From Aphelocoma coerulescens (taxonomy: Eukaryota; Chordata; Aves; Passeriformes; Corvidae): a stretch of 64,000 nucleotides of DNA. Below are positions 38,705-51,904 of this stretch, one piece after another (position 1 is the stretch's first letter; each line of letters opens with the position of its first letter). The stretch lies in contig NC_091020.1 in assembly GCF_041296385.1 (NCBI RefSeq), forward strand, positions 31,886,001 to 31,950,000. The letters are read 5' to 3'. The notes under the pieces were generated by a model that worked only from the letters and a program-made list of their open reading frames with translations, searched no databases and was not told the DNA's origin. The translations under genes and the position numbers were made by a program.

Positions 38705-39290
38705 TATAGATTTTGGGTTGATACTAAAGCAGGAGGAATAATTGCCAAAGGGTTGAGAGGCAATTCAGAGGGAACTTGAGGACTGGAACAATGAGGACCA
38801 TGTGGACTTGAACCAAAAATGTTTTGCATGAGGGATGAGGAAGCCTGTGCATCAATAGAGCCCTGCTGGAAAACAGGGGGAGTGCAGCTGAGGGCTAAAG
38901 CATGGTCAGGGAACCTAGAGCAAGCTTTGAACCTGAAGAGGGGCTTTTGTAAGCTGAGAACAACCTTCAGCTGTTTGACAGGAAGAGCCAAAGGCAACGG
39001 AACCAAACTCTTCCGTGGTGGATGGAACAGCACAGGGGAATGGCCCTGAACTGCAGTTTGGGAGGTTCAGAATGGACACGGTGGAAAAACCTTTTCACTA
39101 GTGAGGTACTGCAGTACCAAACCAAAATTTTCTAGGGCATTATGGAATCTCCCATCCATGGAGATATTTAAGATATGTGTTGACAAAGCCATGGTGGACA
39201 CCACCTGTTCTTTGCAACAGCCCCATTTCTACTGGAAGGTTGGAGGAGATGATCTTCAGGGATACTTTCTAATCCACATTTGGCTGATCA
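38705..39290 (+). mobile_element. Old CR1 LINE copy (ORF2 end plus 3' region)
   Basis: The 5' part (38710-38820) reads, with damage, as the DTKAGGIIAKG...RGNSEGT-like segment that follows the RT catalytic region in CR1 ORF2 (family DTKLGG...IQRDL). The middle (38935-39040) matches the post-ORF part seen as CTTCAGCTGTTTGA...GGCAACGGAACCAAACTCTT and GGGGAATGGCC. The 3' part has GGGAGGTTCAGAATGGACA, TTTTCACTAGTGAGG, GGAATCTCCCATCCATGGAG and GGAAGGTTGGAGGAGATGAT. It is much more diverged than the copy at 17.2 kb, carries internal deletions and has lost the octamer tail, so it is an older insertion. The open frames across it (109 codons minus; 76 and 113 plus) are by-products. Confidence 0.8.
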
Positions 39291-41884
39291 GTGCATTTCA
39301 CTCCACTGAAACATTCTCCAGAGAGTTGTGCTCTGCCAGACTTTTCATTATACTGGTTGATCATGAGTTTTCTCCACTACCTCCATGTATTCAGACACTG
39401 TTTAGTTTACCAGTATTATTTGAATGTCTGTATATTACTTAATTAGCAATGGACTAATTAACATTAGTGTGTTAATACATAGCTATCCTTCAGAATTCAT
39501 AATCTCAGTGCCAACTTTCTGTCATAGCTGCATTTCAGTTAGAGCCATCAGTCTGATCACAGATTCAAATTTTTTAGATTTTCATGGGTTTATTGAAAGA
39601 CCAACTGATCTTAAAAGGTTCTAACAAGATACAGTTTATTTCAAGAGGAATTTGCCCAGAAAAAAAAAAGCCACTAAGAACATGGGAGGATCTGCCTTAG
39701 AAAGAAAACCAGGTTCTGCTTTCCAATAACATTATAAAGTGATTTTTAAAATGTGGCTGTCAATGTAGGGGTGTGCTACCACTACTGCAGAATGCTGCCA
39801 AACTGTGGGAAACAGCTGGAATATCTAGTCATGAACATGGTGGTTTCTTTTAAAGATGAGGGAATCCCTTTGGGAGGGTTTCTTCGTTAAACTCTTCACT
39901 GAAATAAGAGTTTGCTTAATTTCATCCCTCTTTGCACTGCAAAACAAACAAACAAAAAATAGGTAGAAAGAACTGTATATTGTTTTACTGTTGTGGGAGC
40001 TACATCCTTGAAGTAACAGTACCTCTAAAACTCTGTAAGCCAGCTGCAATAAAGGCTTGCCAAAGTGGCCAAATAGTGTATTTCTTTGACTGGTGGCAGA
40101 AATGAAACAGAGCAAATGCATCAAAATTTCTCCCACCTACTCCAGCTGAAGAAATAAACCACAGCAAACTTATTTTCCCAGGAAGAATTGGAGAGAATCC
40201 ACTGACTTTCAAGAGCAGAGAATGCAGCTAAATCAAGTAGTAGAGTTCTGTAAATATAAAATGACAAAAATTTCAAAAAGGCTTTTGGATTGGAATCTGG
40301 CAGAGTATTGTAATGTGTACAATAAAACAGAACAGTGCTTAGGGCTGTTTAATGAAACCATTACTATGATGGAATATTAACCTCATTTGTGAATTTTAGC
40401 ATAGTTTCCCAATGTGACTTCGTGTTGTTCCAGTTTAATTGCTTTTGTCAACTTGAGAAGTTTATTTGAGGAATAGAAGATGAAAGTCTAAAGGATTTGC
40501 CCTATGTTAAACCATGACTCTGATAACTCAGATAATTTCATATGCACAGGACAGAATTCATCATATTTTAGATGGGTCTGGAAAATTACATTTGCTAATG
40601 CCTCCGACCCTGTGATGGAAAACCCATCACTGCCATTAAGTTTTAAAGGTCTAGAACTGGTACACTAGGAATTCAGGAGTTTTTTGACCTCTATTAAAAT
40701 TAAGTTTTAATGTCCTTAAACAATTAAAGCTCAAATATTATATGTCCATTAATGAACTTCATAAATATTTATAAGGTGCTGCTAAAGTGTACAGTCTAAA
40801 ATGAGTATGGTGAGACTTTTCCTTAATTTGAAAGGATTGTGTCCTAATTTGGAGGCTCCTATCTATCTGTTGCACACAGTTCTGTATTCTTTTACCAGAG
40901 GAAATCGGGTAATTACATGAATGTCAGCAATATTATACCAGTGTGGAAGCAGTAAAACCCAAATATCTCACTGTTACACAGTGGTTTTGTTGGCTCCACT
41001 CAGGCTGCACTTTGGCACCAGAAGGGCTGGTCAGGACACAAGGACACAGGAGACAGCAGGTTGTGCTGTCAAGTTTAAATCACTCCTGGTTCATGGGCAG
41101 GAGGGTTCTAACATTTTCAGGTGTTTATAGATGCAGTGGAATACTTAGGAGTTGCACAGAGAGATCTTTCCAGGGCGGTGTGTTTTATATTCAAATGCCA
41201 AGAGAAACCCTTCTTCCACCTAAATCTGTGCCAGTGAAGATAATGAAATCATAAATGTCAATGTAAAACTGATATACCTGAGGGAACAGATATGGCACAG
41301 GGCTTTTAGCTCTGGTTAAAGCTTTAGACCCATGTTAAAAAGCCTTGTTGTAATAACCCCCTTCCTGGTTTCAATAGGGTTGCCAGCAACACTTACACTG
41401 GATAATGTATTTTCTCTTTCCTCTGTCAAACCAATGAACTCAATTATATTAGGTTGCTTATATTATTGATGAGTATTTATGAGCATTGAGACATTTCTGC
41501 TTTTAGAACATTGAGGAAGTTGCTGATTAAGATGACTGGAAAAAAATATTCTTATAAAAAAGTTAGTTTAGCCACAGGCTCATTGCACACGAAGAAAAGT
41601 TTTTAAAAAGCTATCTTTGTTCTGTTTGTTTCCCCTTGACTACATCTTAGTATTTTCTACAGGTTTTCATGGATTCTTTCCTAATCAGTTCATTCCAGCT
41701 CTTGGATTACACTCATCCATTGCCACTCTGATGGCCCATCTCAGTCCACTGCCTCAAAATATTTATTTTCCTTTTGATTATACCAGTCTTTGGAAGCTCT
41801 TGGTTGGCATCAGAGAGTTCCATTCCACATTAATTAACTTTCTTTGCTTCTTTAAATGCTGTTAATATTTCCTGGAATCCTAAC

Positions 41885-41908
41885 TTTTTCTTTTTTTTTT
41901 TTTTTTTT
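41885..41908. repeat. Poly(T) tract
   Basis: About 20 or more T residues, interrupted once near the start by C. No retroposon body was recognised on either side. Confidence 0.85.
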
Positions 41909-44159
41909 AATCTCCCACTAGAAATAATGTATCTTAGTTGCTTTGTCTTGTATATTCGAGTTTTTCTCTCTGCAGCTGCCAGGTTGCAATGAGTAGTTAA
42001 TAGACAAGTCTCTGTTTTTCTCTGTCACAGGCTTGCTGAATCACTGCTTTTAAAGGGCAGCCTGGAATACTTCAGTGATTGCTTCCCATATTAAAGTGAA
42101 ATGCTTTCAGTAAGTGCTTGGAAACACGTAGCAGATGAGCATAAGCAGCCCCTTTCAGACAGCACTCTTGTTTTTCACAAATTACAAGTCCTCTTGTAGA
42201 CTGACAACAGATGGTGCTTTCCAAGAAATATTTTTCATCTTTGATTCTTTTGGCCTTATTAGTGTTGCCTGAGTTTAGTGTTTGGCACGGAAACAATTTT
42301 AGAGAGGCAGAAAATATTCCCTTACTGAGGAAGGGAGAACCGATTTGCTGGTGTAAGAGAGGTTCCATTTTGTTTTAACTACATGACAGATCCATAATGA
42401 GACAATTTCACTTGTTTAATTTGTTCCTGGTCTAGTTTCCTGGAGTCTTTGCACATGGAGAGAGGTTCATTTCATGGGTTTTGATAGTTACGGCCACTGA
42501 GCACTGCAGCATTAACAAAACTTGCACGTGAGTTTCACTTACTGTAGTCTAATTAAAACTCTACAGATACTGAGGTTTAAAACAGAGCTGACTAATCATA
42601 TTTAATTTAAATGTCCTAATAGCTGTATTTTTAGTAGAACAAGGGTACATTAGCTAATCCAAGTTTTCTTCCTACAAAGAGAGGTGTGTCAAAAGTTCTT
42701 AGGGTTTGATCCAAAAAAAGCACATTAACTCACGGATTAATTCAGGCAGTTATTAATTCTGCTGAAGTCAGCGATAATATTACTTGCTTGAAATTTTGTT
42801 TGTATTGTAAGAGTTGTTATATCTCGAGCTGAATTGTACAGTGTCTTTATTTTTGCAACAGAATAAAACCATTTTAGTGGGAGTCAATTATTTCCTAAGC
42901 CTCTGATTCCTAGGGACACAAAAACATTTCTGCTTTTTGCTTTTGCATTGGGTATAGCACATTCAAAGAACCCAAACCACTTCCCTGCCTGTGTGGGAAT
43001 TAATTCCACCCAGAGCAAAGTAGGACATTACTCACACCACTGGAGATAATGAAATGACTGAGTGCATTTAAACTGTAGTCAATGAGGGCAAATTTTGGCA
43101 TTAATTTTGGGTTCCACCTAAAAATTGTCTCCTTTCCCTTCTCCCCAGAAGGAAAAAGTATCTGAACTTTAACAAGGGCTCTTTTAAGGCATACAGAGAA
43201 CACCAAGCAGTTCTAGGGATAATTATAAGTCAGGAATAATTACAAAGTATTTTGAATTTTGAAATTTTTCATCTCCTCTCTGTTTTGCCGAATCAGCACC
43301 TTTGAGGAGTTAAAAAATGTTGACAAATCATGAAAACTCTGAAGTTTCTTGCTCAAGGCAGTCCTTTTCTTGTAACAACTCAATGAATGGGAAACTGGAA
43401 TAAAGTTTGGGAAAATGTTAATGTGTAAAACTACATTTAAAGTTTGATGCTGTATCTAGTTTTCAAACCATCCTTAGATTCAACAGTCTCTCTCCCATGA
43501 TACTGGTACAGGGCTTCTTTTGAAAGAGGTCATCTTTGGGTAGCTGTCTTTACAAGGTACATACATATTTATGGCACCTCATTAAGCCAATTTGTGATGT
43601 ACTGCTTCAATACCCGCTGCATTTTATGGCGAACTTTTAAATTCCTTGCCAAAAAAATATTTTTAAGTGGAGCTCTGATATTTTTTTTCCCCTTACAATC
43701 AGTAGAAAACAGCAGCAGGAACAAGCCTAGCCTACATTACAATGGCTAGGACTCTTAAACCCTAACTCATGTCTTGTTTCTGACTGCACTGTACAGAAAG
43801 GCTTTAATCATTTGGAATCGTGGCACAGCTGAAGTTTAGACAGAAAAATAGGTAAAGAATCACTGTTAAATGTACAGAAGAAGGAAAGTATGAAAACCAA
43901 TTTTCTTGTATAAGCTCTGAGCTCTATCTGTGGCTCCAGACCTCTCAATAATAAGGTTATAAATCCATGTGAATACGGAGCTTGTTAAAAGGACTGTGCT
44001 GTCCTGCAGCTCTGCTCACTCCTTGTACTTCCAGGCAGCTGCTGCTCTTTGTTTCTTCTCCATGAAGACATCCCAGAAATATCCAGGGAAAAGTTAATAT
44101 TTTAAAATATCTGTTAGCTGTCCCTAAACATAGAAGGGGACATAACTGCCATAATTTCT

Positions 44160-44380
44160 CTTATCTATCATAACATGTTGACTATATTAATGAGATTAAT
44201 TAGTCATTTAGAGACTAAACAGATTAATTAAATGTTATCTTTTAATTTTCTGTGTGCTAATGAATATTTTATGTGATGGTTTTGTTTAAAGTAATATTAA
44301 CAGCTCTCACACTTCAGGCATTATTTCATTAATTCAGTTCTCTATCACATTATGAATGGCTTTTAATCAACTGGTTTCAC
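44160..44380. promoter_or_regulatory. Candidate regulatory block dense in homeodomain-type sites
   Basis: Across about 200 bases there are repeated TAAT/ATTA cores: ATTAATGAGATTAATTAGTC, AGATTAATTAAATG, TTTTAATTTTC, GCTAATGAATA, TAATATTAAC, CATTAATTC and TTTTAATCAA. The sequence is non-repetitive. The density is above what the neighbouring AT-rich DNA shows by eye, and the pattern resembles vertebrate conserved noncoding elements near developmental genes. That resemblance is inference. Confidence 0.28.
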
Positions 44381-47300
44381 AGGGAGCCTTTTTCTTCCCT
44401 ATCTGCTAAATCAATCCAGGCAGGCCTTTATACCAGACACCATGAACTATTCAGGGGCTCTATCCACAGTTTTGTTTTGATAAATTCAGTTTTTTTTAGA
44501 GGGGCATCTACATTCATTCAATTCTGAATCCCTGACTGCAGGGGCCACAGACTCCTGCCCTGTTTGCTCAAATGAGCTTTGCTAGATCCTTGTTTTGAAA
44601 ATGTCTCTCTTCAAAACATATGTAGCTCTGAATTAAAGTTGCACTCAGGCATATCAGATATTCAGGAATATATCACTGAGAACACAGTCAGATGTGTTAA
44701 CCTTCCAATAAATCAACAGGAACTGCACTGAGTTTATGGAATGTGAATAACCTCTGAAATATTTAGACTACCTTCTAAAAACACAGGAAAAACATGTCTG
44801 TGAAGGGAGAGTGTAAAGGCTTCTGTTCATTTTCTCATGAGAGGTAATAAATTCCAGAGCTGCCTGTCCTTTTACACTGAGAGAATTCTAGAGACTTAAT
44901 CTACAAATGACTGTACCTTACCCAGTCAGCCCATTCCCAGTAATGCACAACCCTCATTACCTGAGTCCTTCCACTGAGTATTTATTATGATTACAGCACA
45001 TTTACAAAACAGCTTAATTACTTGTTTGACAAATATATAAAATATTAAAGGGAATGCTTGCTGTTCTCCAAATGTCAGCAGATTCTCCCCTCACATTCCC
45101 CAAAGCCAGGAGTGCTGATGAAGGTATTTCATTACTCGGTGTAGCGGGGTGGCAGGAGCACCTCCAGCACCTTGACCTGGCATGGGTCACGAATGGATCT
45201 GATACTCCTTCACTGCACACACAAGGAGTAAAACTCCCACTCAAACCTGGGGAGAAATCCTCAATTTTTAGTGGTTAGAGAGTGGTTCTGTGCCTTCTGA
45301 CACAGAACAAAAACTGTTTATTTAGAAGAATATCGTTTCCCATCAGCCTTTCATAGGCAGACGGATGAGTTTTTAATTCTCTCAGTTTCAAGATTCTTTT
45401 AAACTACAAATGTCTGCAATAGGTGCAAATCTAGTGAGGATGGTGAACTGTTTCACCTTGAAGCTGCTCATGCAGATTCTTCACTGTTCTCTCAAAACTG
45501 TACACAAAAAACCTGCAGCTACTGCTACTGGTAGATTCACGACCATACCTTGGCAAAAGTACTCGAGTAATTACCATATTATCCCACTCTAGTGCTCTTG
45601 GCATTAAATTCAAATATATTAATATCAGGATAAAACCATGATATAGATTTTGTTAAGAACAAGAGAGTAAGGACACTTCCAGGGGAAGTAGTGATGAGTT
45701 CTAGCCACAGGCAAGAAGCCTTGAGGGACTGAAGAGGGAATTCACATTATTTTTGTTGCTTCCATCCTAGTGTTTTACTCAGTGTCCTTTGTCATATTTT
45801 GCTTCTACTGAATTGTTTTCTGTGATGAACATAAATTTTTTTCAGCATTCATGGTTGTGAACACTTAGGGATTTTTTTCTGTATAGTTTACTCATTAAGG
45901 TGTGCAAAGGGGCCTTTGCTTTATGAAGCATATTTCTTAAAACACATCTTGGAGGTATGAGAGAAGGTCTTCTTCTAGCTCCTGTGAAACAGGGTCTGCA
46001 CCACATTCTTATATTCCAGGAAAGTGCTCTCAGGGGGCTATAGGTAATCATTGCAGAGAGCTTTGAAATAGCTGCAGGGGTTTGTAATATTAATTAAGTA
46101 CTTGCTGATTTGGAATGAAATGGAGATATCCACCATTAAGTCTGCAGCCTACAGGTTGGAGTGTTCTCAGGGCAAGAGATGTGAGTCTGAGATGCATCTC
46201 AAAGACACAAGGAATATTGAATCAGGTATGGAGTGGAATATCTCTAGCAGAAAAATAAAAGAGGATATACCTAACTCACTCTTTTCTTTAACCCACAATT
46301 TCCTGGTGTCAGAGAGTTTGGGGCAGATGAGGTAGAGGAGAAAACATAAGTGAAATGATACCACTTATTTATTGCTGAAGCTGTTGCAAAGACAGTCTTT
46401 GCAGATCCTAGTAGGTGCTTCCTGCACAGTGCATTTATTCTACACCAACAGCCACCAAAACTCAGAGCTGCTTGTGGAGCTGCATTTTGTACAAAGCCTG
46501 GAGTCAGTAATTTAAGAAGCTACTATTTCTTTTATAGGTGGTATTAATCTGAAAAATATACCTCAAGGCAGAATGTAATATTGTTTTCAGTCCAGTTTCT
46601 GGTGGCTGAAGATTTGCCATTACAGAAAGTAGCATGAAGGGAGAAAAATAAATGCCAATTTTGATGACTGCTTCAAGAAAAATGTGAGGACTGACCAACC
46701 CCTGCCTCCTTCCTCATTTTTAGCAGTGCACAGGTTGTACAGATCTAGAGAGCAAAGACAATTCTTTTAGAAATAGAAAAATTGTCAGTGATCTAATGTG
46801 TGTCATGGCAAGTGGGCACTTGAGGGATGCCAGGCTGAAGTATTTCTCAGGACTGTCACAGCACTGACCAAGAGGATTCTCCATCAGCCCAGGAGAAGGA
46901 AGATCAGAAGGTCAAATTTTCTTTCCCTTGAGAGTTTTCTTATCCCATTTCTGTAGTTTGGAGTCCTCTAGGCAGCCATGAACTCTTTCTTACAGCAAAG
47001 AGGTTTTACTGCTAATGCTTGTCATCTCCTCATGCAGCTCTATAAATTTCAGGAATTCATGACCTGGTGCAGCCTTCTAAGTTGAATTTGCTCTTCAGTG
47101 GGGAATAGATTCCTCTTCCAAGGGGTTATATTCAAAGGGAAGACTGGAAATTAGTGCCAGTTGAAGAAAAATACCTCAGTCTCCCTCATATACCACAAAA
47201 TTAGCCAGTTAGTCATTAGCTCTTCCAAAAGTTATTAGAAAATTCATACATCACCAATGTAATCAAGTACATACTGTCCTTGTGATGGATGCCGTGGAGT

Positions 47301-49008
47301 TAAGCAGTGCTATTAAAAGTGGATGAATCTGTATGGATTGTGCTGTGCTAGCAATAATATCACAAAATTCAAAAAACCCAAATCCAGCCTGGAATTCGTA
47401 CACCTTTGAATGCACTGCCTCGCACCTTTTCCTACTTAAAATTACTGGACACACAGTGAGTAGTTCCCAAGTTTATCTGTTTCAGCAGTTTAAAAACATG
47501 TCAGATAATGAGACACGGCTCAGATTCAAACCAGTCCCAGAACAAGAGGCATCTAGGAGCTATTTTAGAAAACAGAGTTAGAAACATAATTACAAGGCAG
47601 GATAATGAACAGAACCTCTTCAATTTCCCTGTGGCCCTTGCTAAGAAATTAAATCAAGTTTGTAGTGGATAAGCATGACTGCACTGTTAGAAATGGGGGA
47701 AAGATTAAAGTGCTATCTTCTAAACAATATATACATAATGAACAGAAGATAAAAAAGAAAGCCATTGTAATAAAAAGAAATGAGAATTTTAATGGATTGT
47801 GTAAGACCCAACAGTTAGAATTGGTACTAGAAAGATCCAGCCCACAGTTTATTTGGAATGAGTAACTGAAATTTTGGAACTTGTGTGGGAATAGGTTTCT
47901 CTGATATTTAAAGAGTAGTAATGTTGAATCTATTTCTTGAGCCAGCACCTGCCAGGAGAGGAAGACAAGATGTCTCTATGGATACACTGGAGATGAAATA
48001 CAAAACTTGTCAAAACCAAAATAAATCTTTCCATTGATGTCATCAGGCTCTGCATGAAGCTTTATCAAAACAGGTCCCCTCTGATTTTGGGATCAATGTC
48101 ATGAGAAATCTCACCTTGGACTCCTGGAAGACATAGGAGAAGGCAAGCCAAGGGTAGCTGGTGGAATAGCAATAAAAGGTTTTGCACAGCTGGGAGAGCA
48201 GCAGTGATTCCAAATGCTGAGCACCACCAACCTTCATGTGTCTTGGTTTTGATGGGGAATTGATCATCTACATTTCATGTTATTCCTTCTGATATCTAAC
48301 TGGGTAACTGAGAGCTCTTAAGTTATAGACATGAGAATGGAAAACAGTGACAGAATTCTTCTGTCTGCTTCTGAAATTTAGATTCATGGAAAATACAGGT
48401 GTTTCTATCAATGCTTATTCCCCGTTTTCTATGAAAAAATACAAAGCAACATACAGATGTTTGAACAAAAAAATGGAATATAAGTCTTGTGGCTATTTTA
48501 AAAACATCATTTCAGGTCCCAATACTAGGGTTTTCCGCAATCTCAGGGTGTTTCTATGTTCTCTTTTGTTTAATTTAATCAGTTTATTTCCTGAATACAA
48601 TGATTGTCAGCACTGAGGATCCCTCTGTTTCTGGAGTAAAAGGAGAAACCAGCAATCAGATTGTGGAACTTTTCCAAACATGCCTAGAGGGCTCTCTTTA
48701 AAAGAGCACGAATCTTCAGCAAACAACTTCTTGTTGTATTAAATGTTGCTACAGACACTTGCTGCACAAAATCAGAGGGAAGAAATGTCATACTTGTAGC
48801 AGATATCTTTTTTTAGCAGACTGGGTCCCTATTTATATTATGGGCTGTAGGAAATCCACAGACTTCAATACTAAAGACATTTTCCTCTTACATCTTTTGC
48901 TTAATTTAGTAATCTTAAAGTAAAGTACCTTTTTCCTCCAAGGCATTTACAACCTTCTTATAATGACATTGCTACAAGTAACTCTCTTTTTTTCTCGTTT
49001 GTGGGCAA

Positions 49009-49027
49009 CTATTTATTTATTTATTTT
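49009..49027. repeat. (ATTT)n microsatellite
   Basis: About four to five ATTT units within a T-rich context. Confidence 0.85.
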
Positions 49028-51904
49028 TCTCTGAAAGCTTGAAGTTTTCTCTCTAGCTACTGTTCAATTCCCATTTTGGAATGTGTTCCCTGTCTTCAGT
49101 AACAGGCTTATGAAAATCAATATTCCAGCATTTATCACAAGTTACAGAAGAAAAGCTCTTAATCAAAGACATTTAGGCATGCTTGTGAAGGTTACCCAGC
49201 ACATTATGATAGATGACCCTTCACAGATTCCACAGCTCACCTATTTTAGCCATCTCATATGGTGAGAAGCCTGCCCATCTTATAAAGATATGAATGATTG
49301 AGCCTGCTCCATTGCAGTTAATATCTCCCTGAGAGAAAGGTCTGTTGGGGAAAAATGATACACTTATGAACGTTCTGAAACAATAAAATGGATCAATTTT
49401 TGAGCCAGCTTTTCCTGCAGAGCTAATTCCCAAGCAATTTATTTTTGCTGATTAAATCTGCTATCTGCAGGGGGGAGCTGGCAGGTCTGTGCAGGACAAC
49501 ACAATCAGCTGCATTTGCAGATGGAGCACAAACTTTCCATAGAATCGGATGGATTTCCATTAATGAGTTAATGGTACAAGTGTTTGTGTTCACTTACAGG
49601 ATGCAGCCTTTCCTAATCACAGGAACATGGCAATCAGTGAAAGTCTGATTGTACTGGTGTTACTGGTTCAGCTGGGGATGGGGGGGGATATCACTCTTTC
49701 TGGGATGAAAGGAGAAAGTTTCTACTGTGAAAAGCAAATTACAGAGGCTCAGAGTCACTCTGAAGCTAACACTTGCCCAGTGCTCTGCAGCCAACTCAGT
49801 TGGAGTCTGTAAGTTAAAACTAAACTTCCTCAGGCTCACTGAGGAGAAAAGGCAGCTGAAAGAAAGAGCTGCAGCAATATCCATGTGTGGAAATACTGTA
49901 CCTGTAGTTGAAACACCACTTCTGGAATGATTTCTGAATCTGATCACAAAAGGGTGGACAGATCCTTTTGAACAAGGAGAAAAGGCACAGACACAAAAGT
50001 GGGAATCACTGGATAAATATTGGGCAGTTGAGAAAGATTGAGGGAGTGCAAGTCCCTCAGTGTTTGCACGTGCAGTGATTCCTTGGACACACAGCCTGTG
50101 CTCTGACCCATCCTCAATGCCCTTGGTGGAGTGCATTTTTAGGTGTAATGTGTATTTAAGGAGCTGCTTCACAAGCAGCCATCTCATCCTTGCAAGGTAG
50201 AAACATCAAATGTTACAACATTTAAATGCTATTTAAGAAGCCCCATTTGCTTCTAGATCCCCTTTCTCAGGAAAATGTATTCCTGTAGGGAAGCATAATC
50301 AGTTTTCTTACCAAGGCTGGATACAGGAATCCCAGAAAGGCACGGGGAGATGGGAGCTGAGGTCACTCACACAACTCAGTCCCAGGCTCTCTACAGCACA
50401 AGAGCAGGCAATGAAACTTCATCAAACTTGCACTCAGAGTTTTGCAAAATTAAGGAAATAACTTGAGGTATTTCTGTCCCAGATTTTTGGCCTTGATTTG
50501 AATTCAAGAGAGGACTCAGGATGACGCCCCCTGAATTTACAAGCTGTTCCTCAGTTTCTTCTTGCTAGGCTAACAAAATGCTATAGAACGAAAACTGAAA
50601 GCTAAAATATCCCTCAGCCCATATGCCTAATTTTTACACTGAAGATTTATGTGTGAGCTTAACTTCCTAATTATCCTGTTTAAGGGCATTGCTGGGTTTC
50701 TAAATTAAGACTGATGGCATAGATGAGTAAGTAAAGGTCATTCCTTGATGCATTAGCTCTTTGTTGATGAACAATTTAACACAAAAACACTTTGTGTTTA
50801 GCACGAAACCTTTCTCATGAAAATCACATCCCACTGCCTGTCTTTATAAATATTAATTCACAAAATGCACGTGCTTTGTGTGGGTCCTGACAGCCTCTGT
50901 AGTGGTACTGACAAGCCAGTCAAAAAGAGAGAAGTACAAAAAAACAAGTGGTAAAGTTTACCCCAAGGCGTCAAAGAGCATTAGGACATGTATTTAAATA
51001 TAGGATTCTACTGAGTTCCAGAGGGTAAGGATCAATTTAAAGACAATTAGATGAAAATAGAACAGTCAGCAGTATAATCAGATCTTAAAATTCACACTGT
51101 AGGTGGGAATCCTTCTAAAAGGGCCTGGGATAAGAGAAAACTGCAGATAAAAAAATTAGAATCATCAAATCAAAACTGCCAAACAAAATCCCCTCAAACC
51201 TAAAATCAAATTATGGTTAGACAGTTTCTGAAGAAAAGCAGGGACTGCATGCAGAGTTCTTTGAAATGAGAGAGTAGAACTGGCAAAGGGATACAGCAAG
51301 AGGCTTTGCTGGATTGGTGAAAACTGAGGTTGGAAGAAGGCATGTGTTTGACAGCAGGAAATCAAGAGGGGTTTTTGAATATCTGGTCTCTTCTGTGAGG
51401 AGCTAAGTCAAAACCTTCCAACCAAATCAATAAACACTGAACCAGATGGGACCCAAAGGGGAAAAGGTACTTGGAAAGAACTGCAGAGCTGAAGGAATTG
51501 CCAGGGATATGTGAGGAAATAACTGAGCTGATAAACAGAACCAGCTCTGCTTTCAGGTATAGCACACAATTCCTGGCCAGGCTGGGAATCCTGCAGACAG
51601 GAAGTCATAGATTAGCAGTGGAGAGAAAGTCACAAATCCTGCTGGTGAAGGATCATCCTGAGAAAATTCTGAGCCTTGTCAAAGTATTGTCTTGGAGGGA
51701 AACTATTCCCCTAATTCCCATGAAATAAACCCCAAGAATTGGCATTTATCCTGCTGAAAAGCTGATGTGCTTATCAGTATACTGGCCCCTTCTTTCCTAG
51801 CTGCTTTGTTTATTTATTACCCTTTTTATATGTAGACCTGAAATTGAGTATGATGGGAAGGGGCAGAGGTTTGTCTTCCTCTTCACAGGAATTTAATACA
51901 TCAC

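Larger units (their letters stand above)
39291..51904. other. Unique noncoding DNA, no gene seen
   Basis: Contains simple tracts (T-run 41885-41908, ATTT repeats 49009-49027) and a TAAT-rich block at 44160-44380. Low-complexity and AT-rich overall. A weakly LINE-like stretch lies at about 51410-51720. The 175-codon minus-strand frame ending near 49.66 kb shows no family motif and is regarded as chance. Confidence 0.55.

Noticed and set aside
48043..48267. 74-codon minus-strand frame with a hydrophobic centre
   Set aside because: No credible splice sites or known domain. The hydrophobic stretch alone does not support a gene.
49660..50187. 175-codon open frame on the minus strand
   Set aside because: Composition is Ser/Leu/Phe-rich without motifs, and plus-strand frames overlap it. 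Nothing points to a family, so it is treated as chance.
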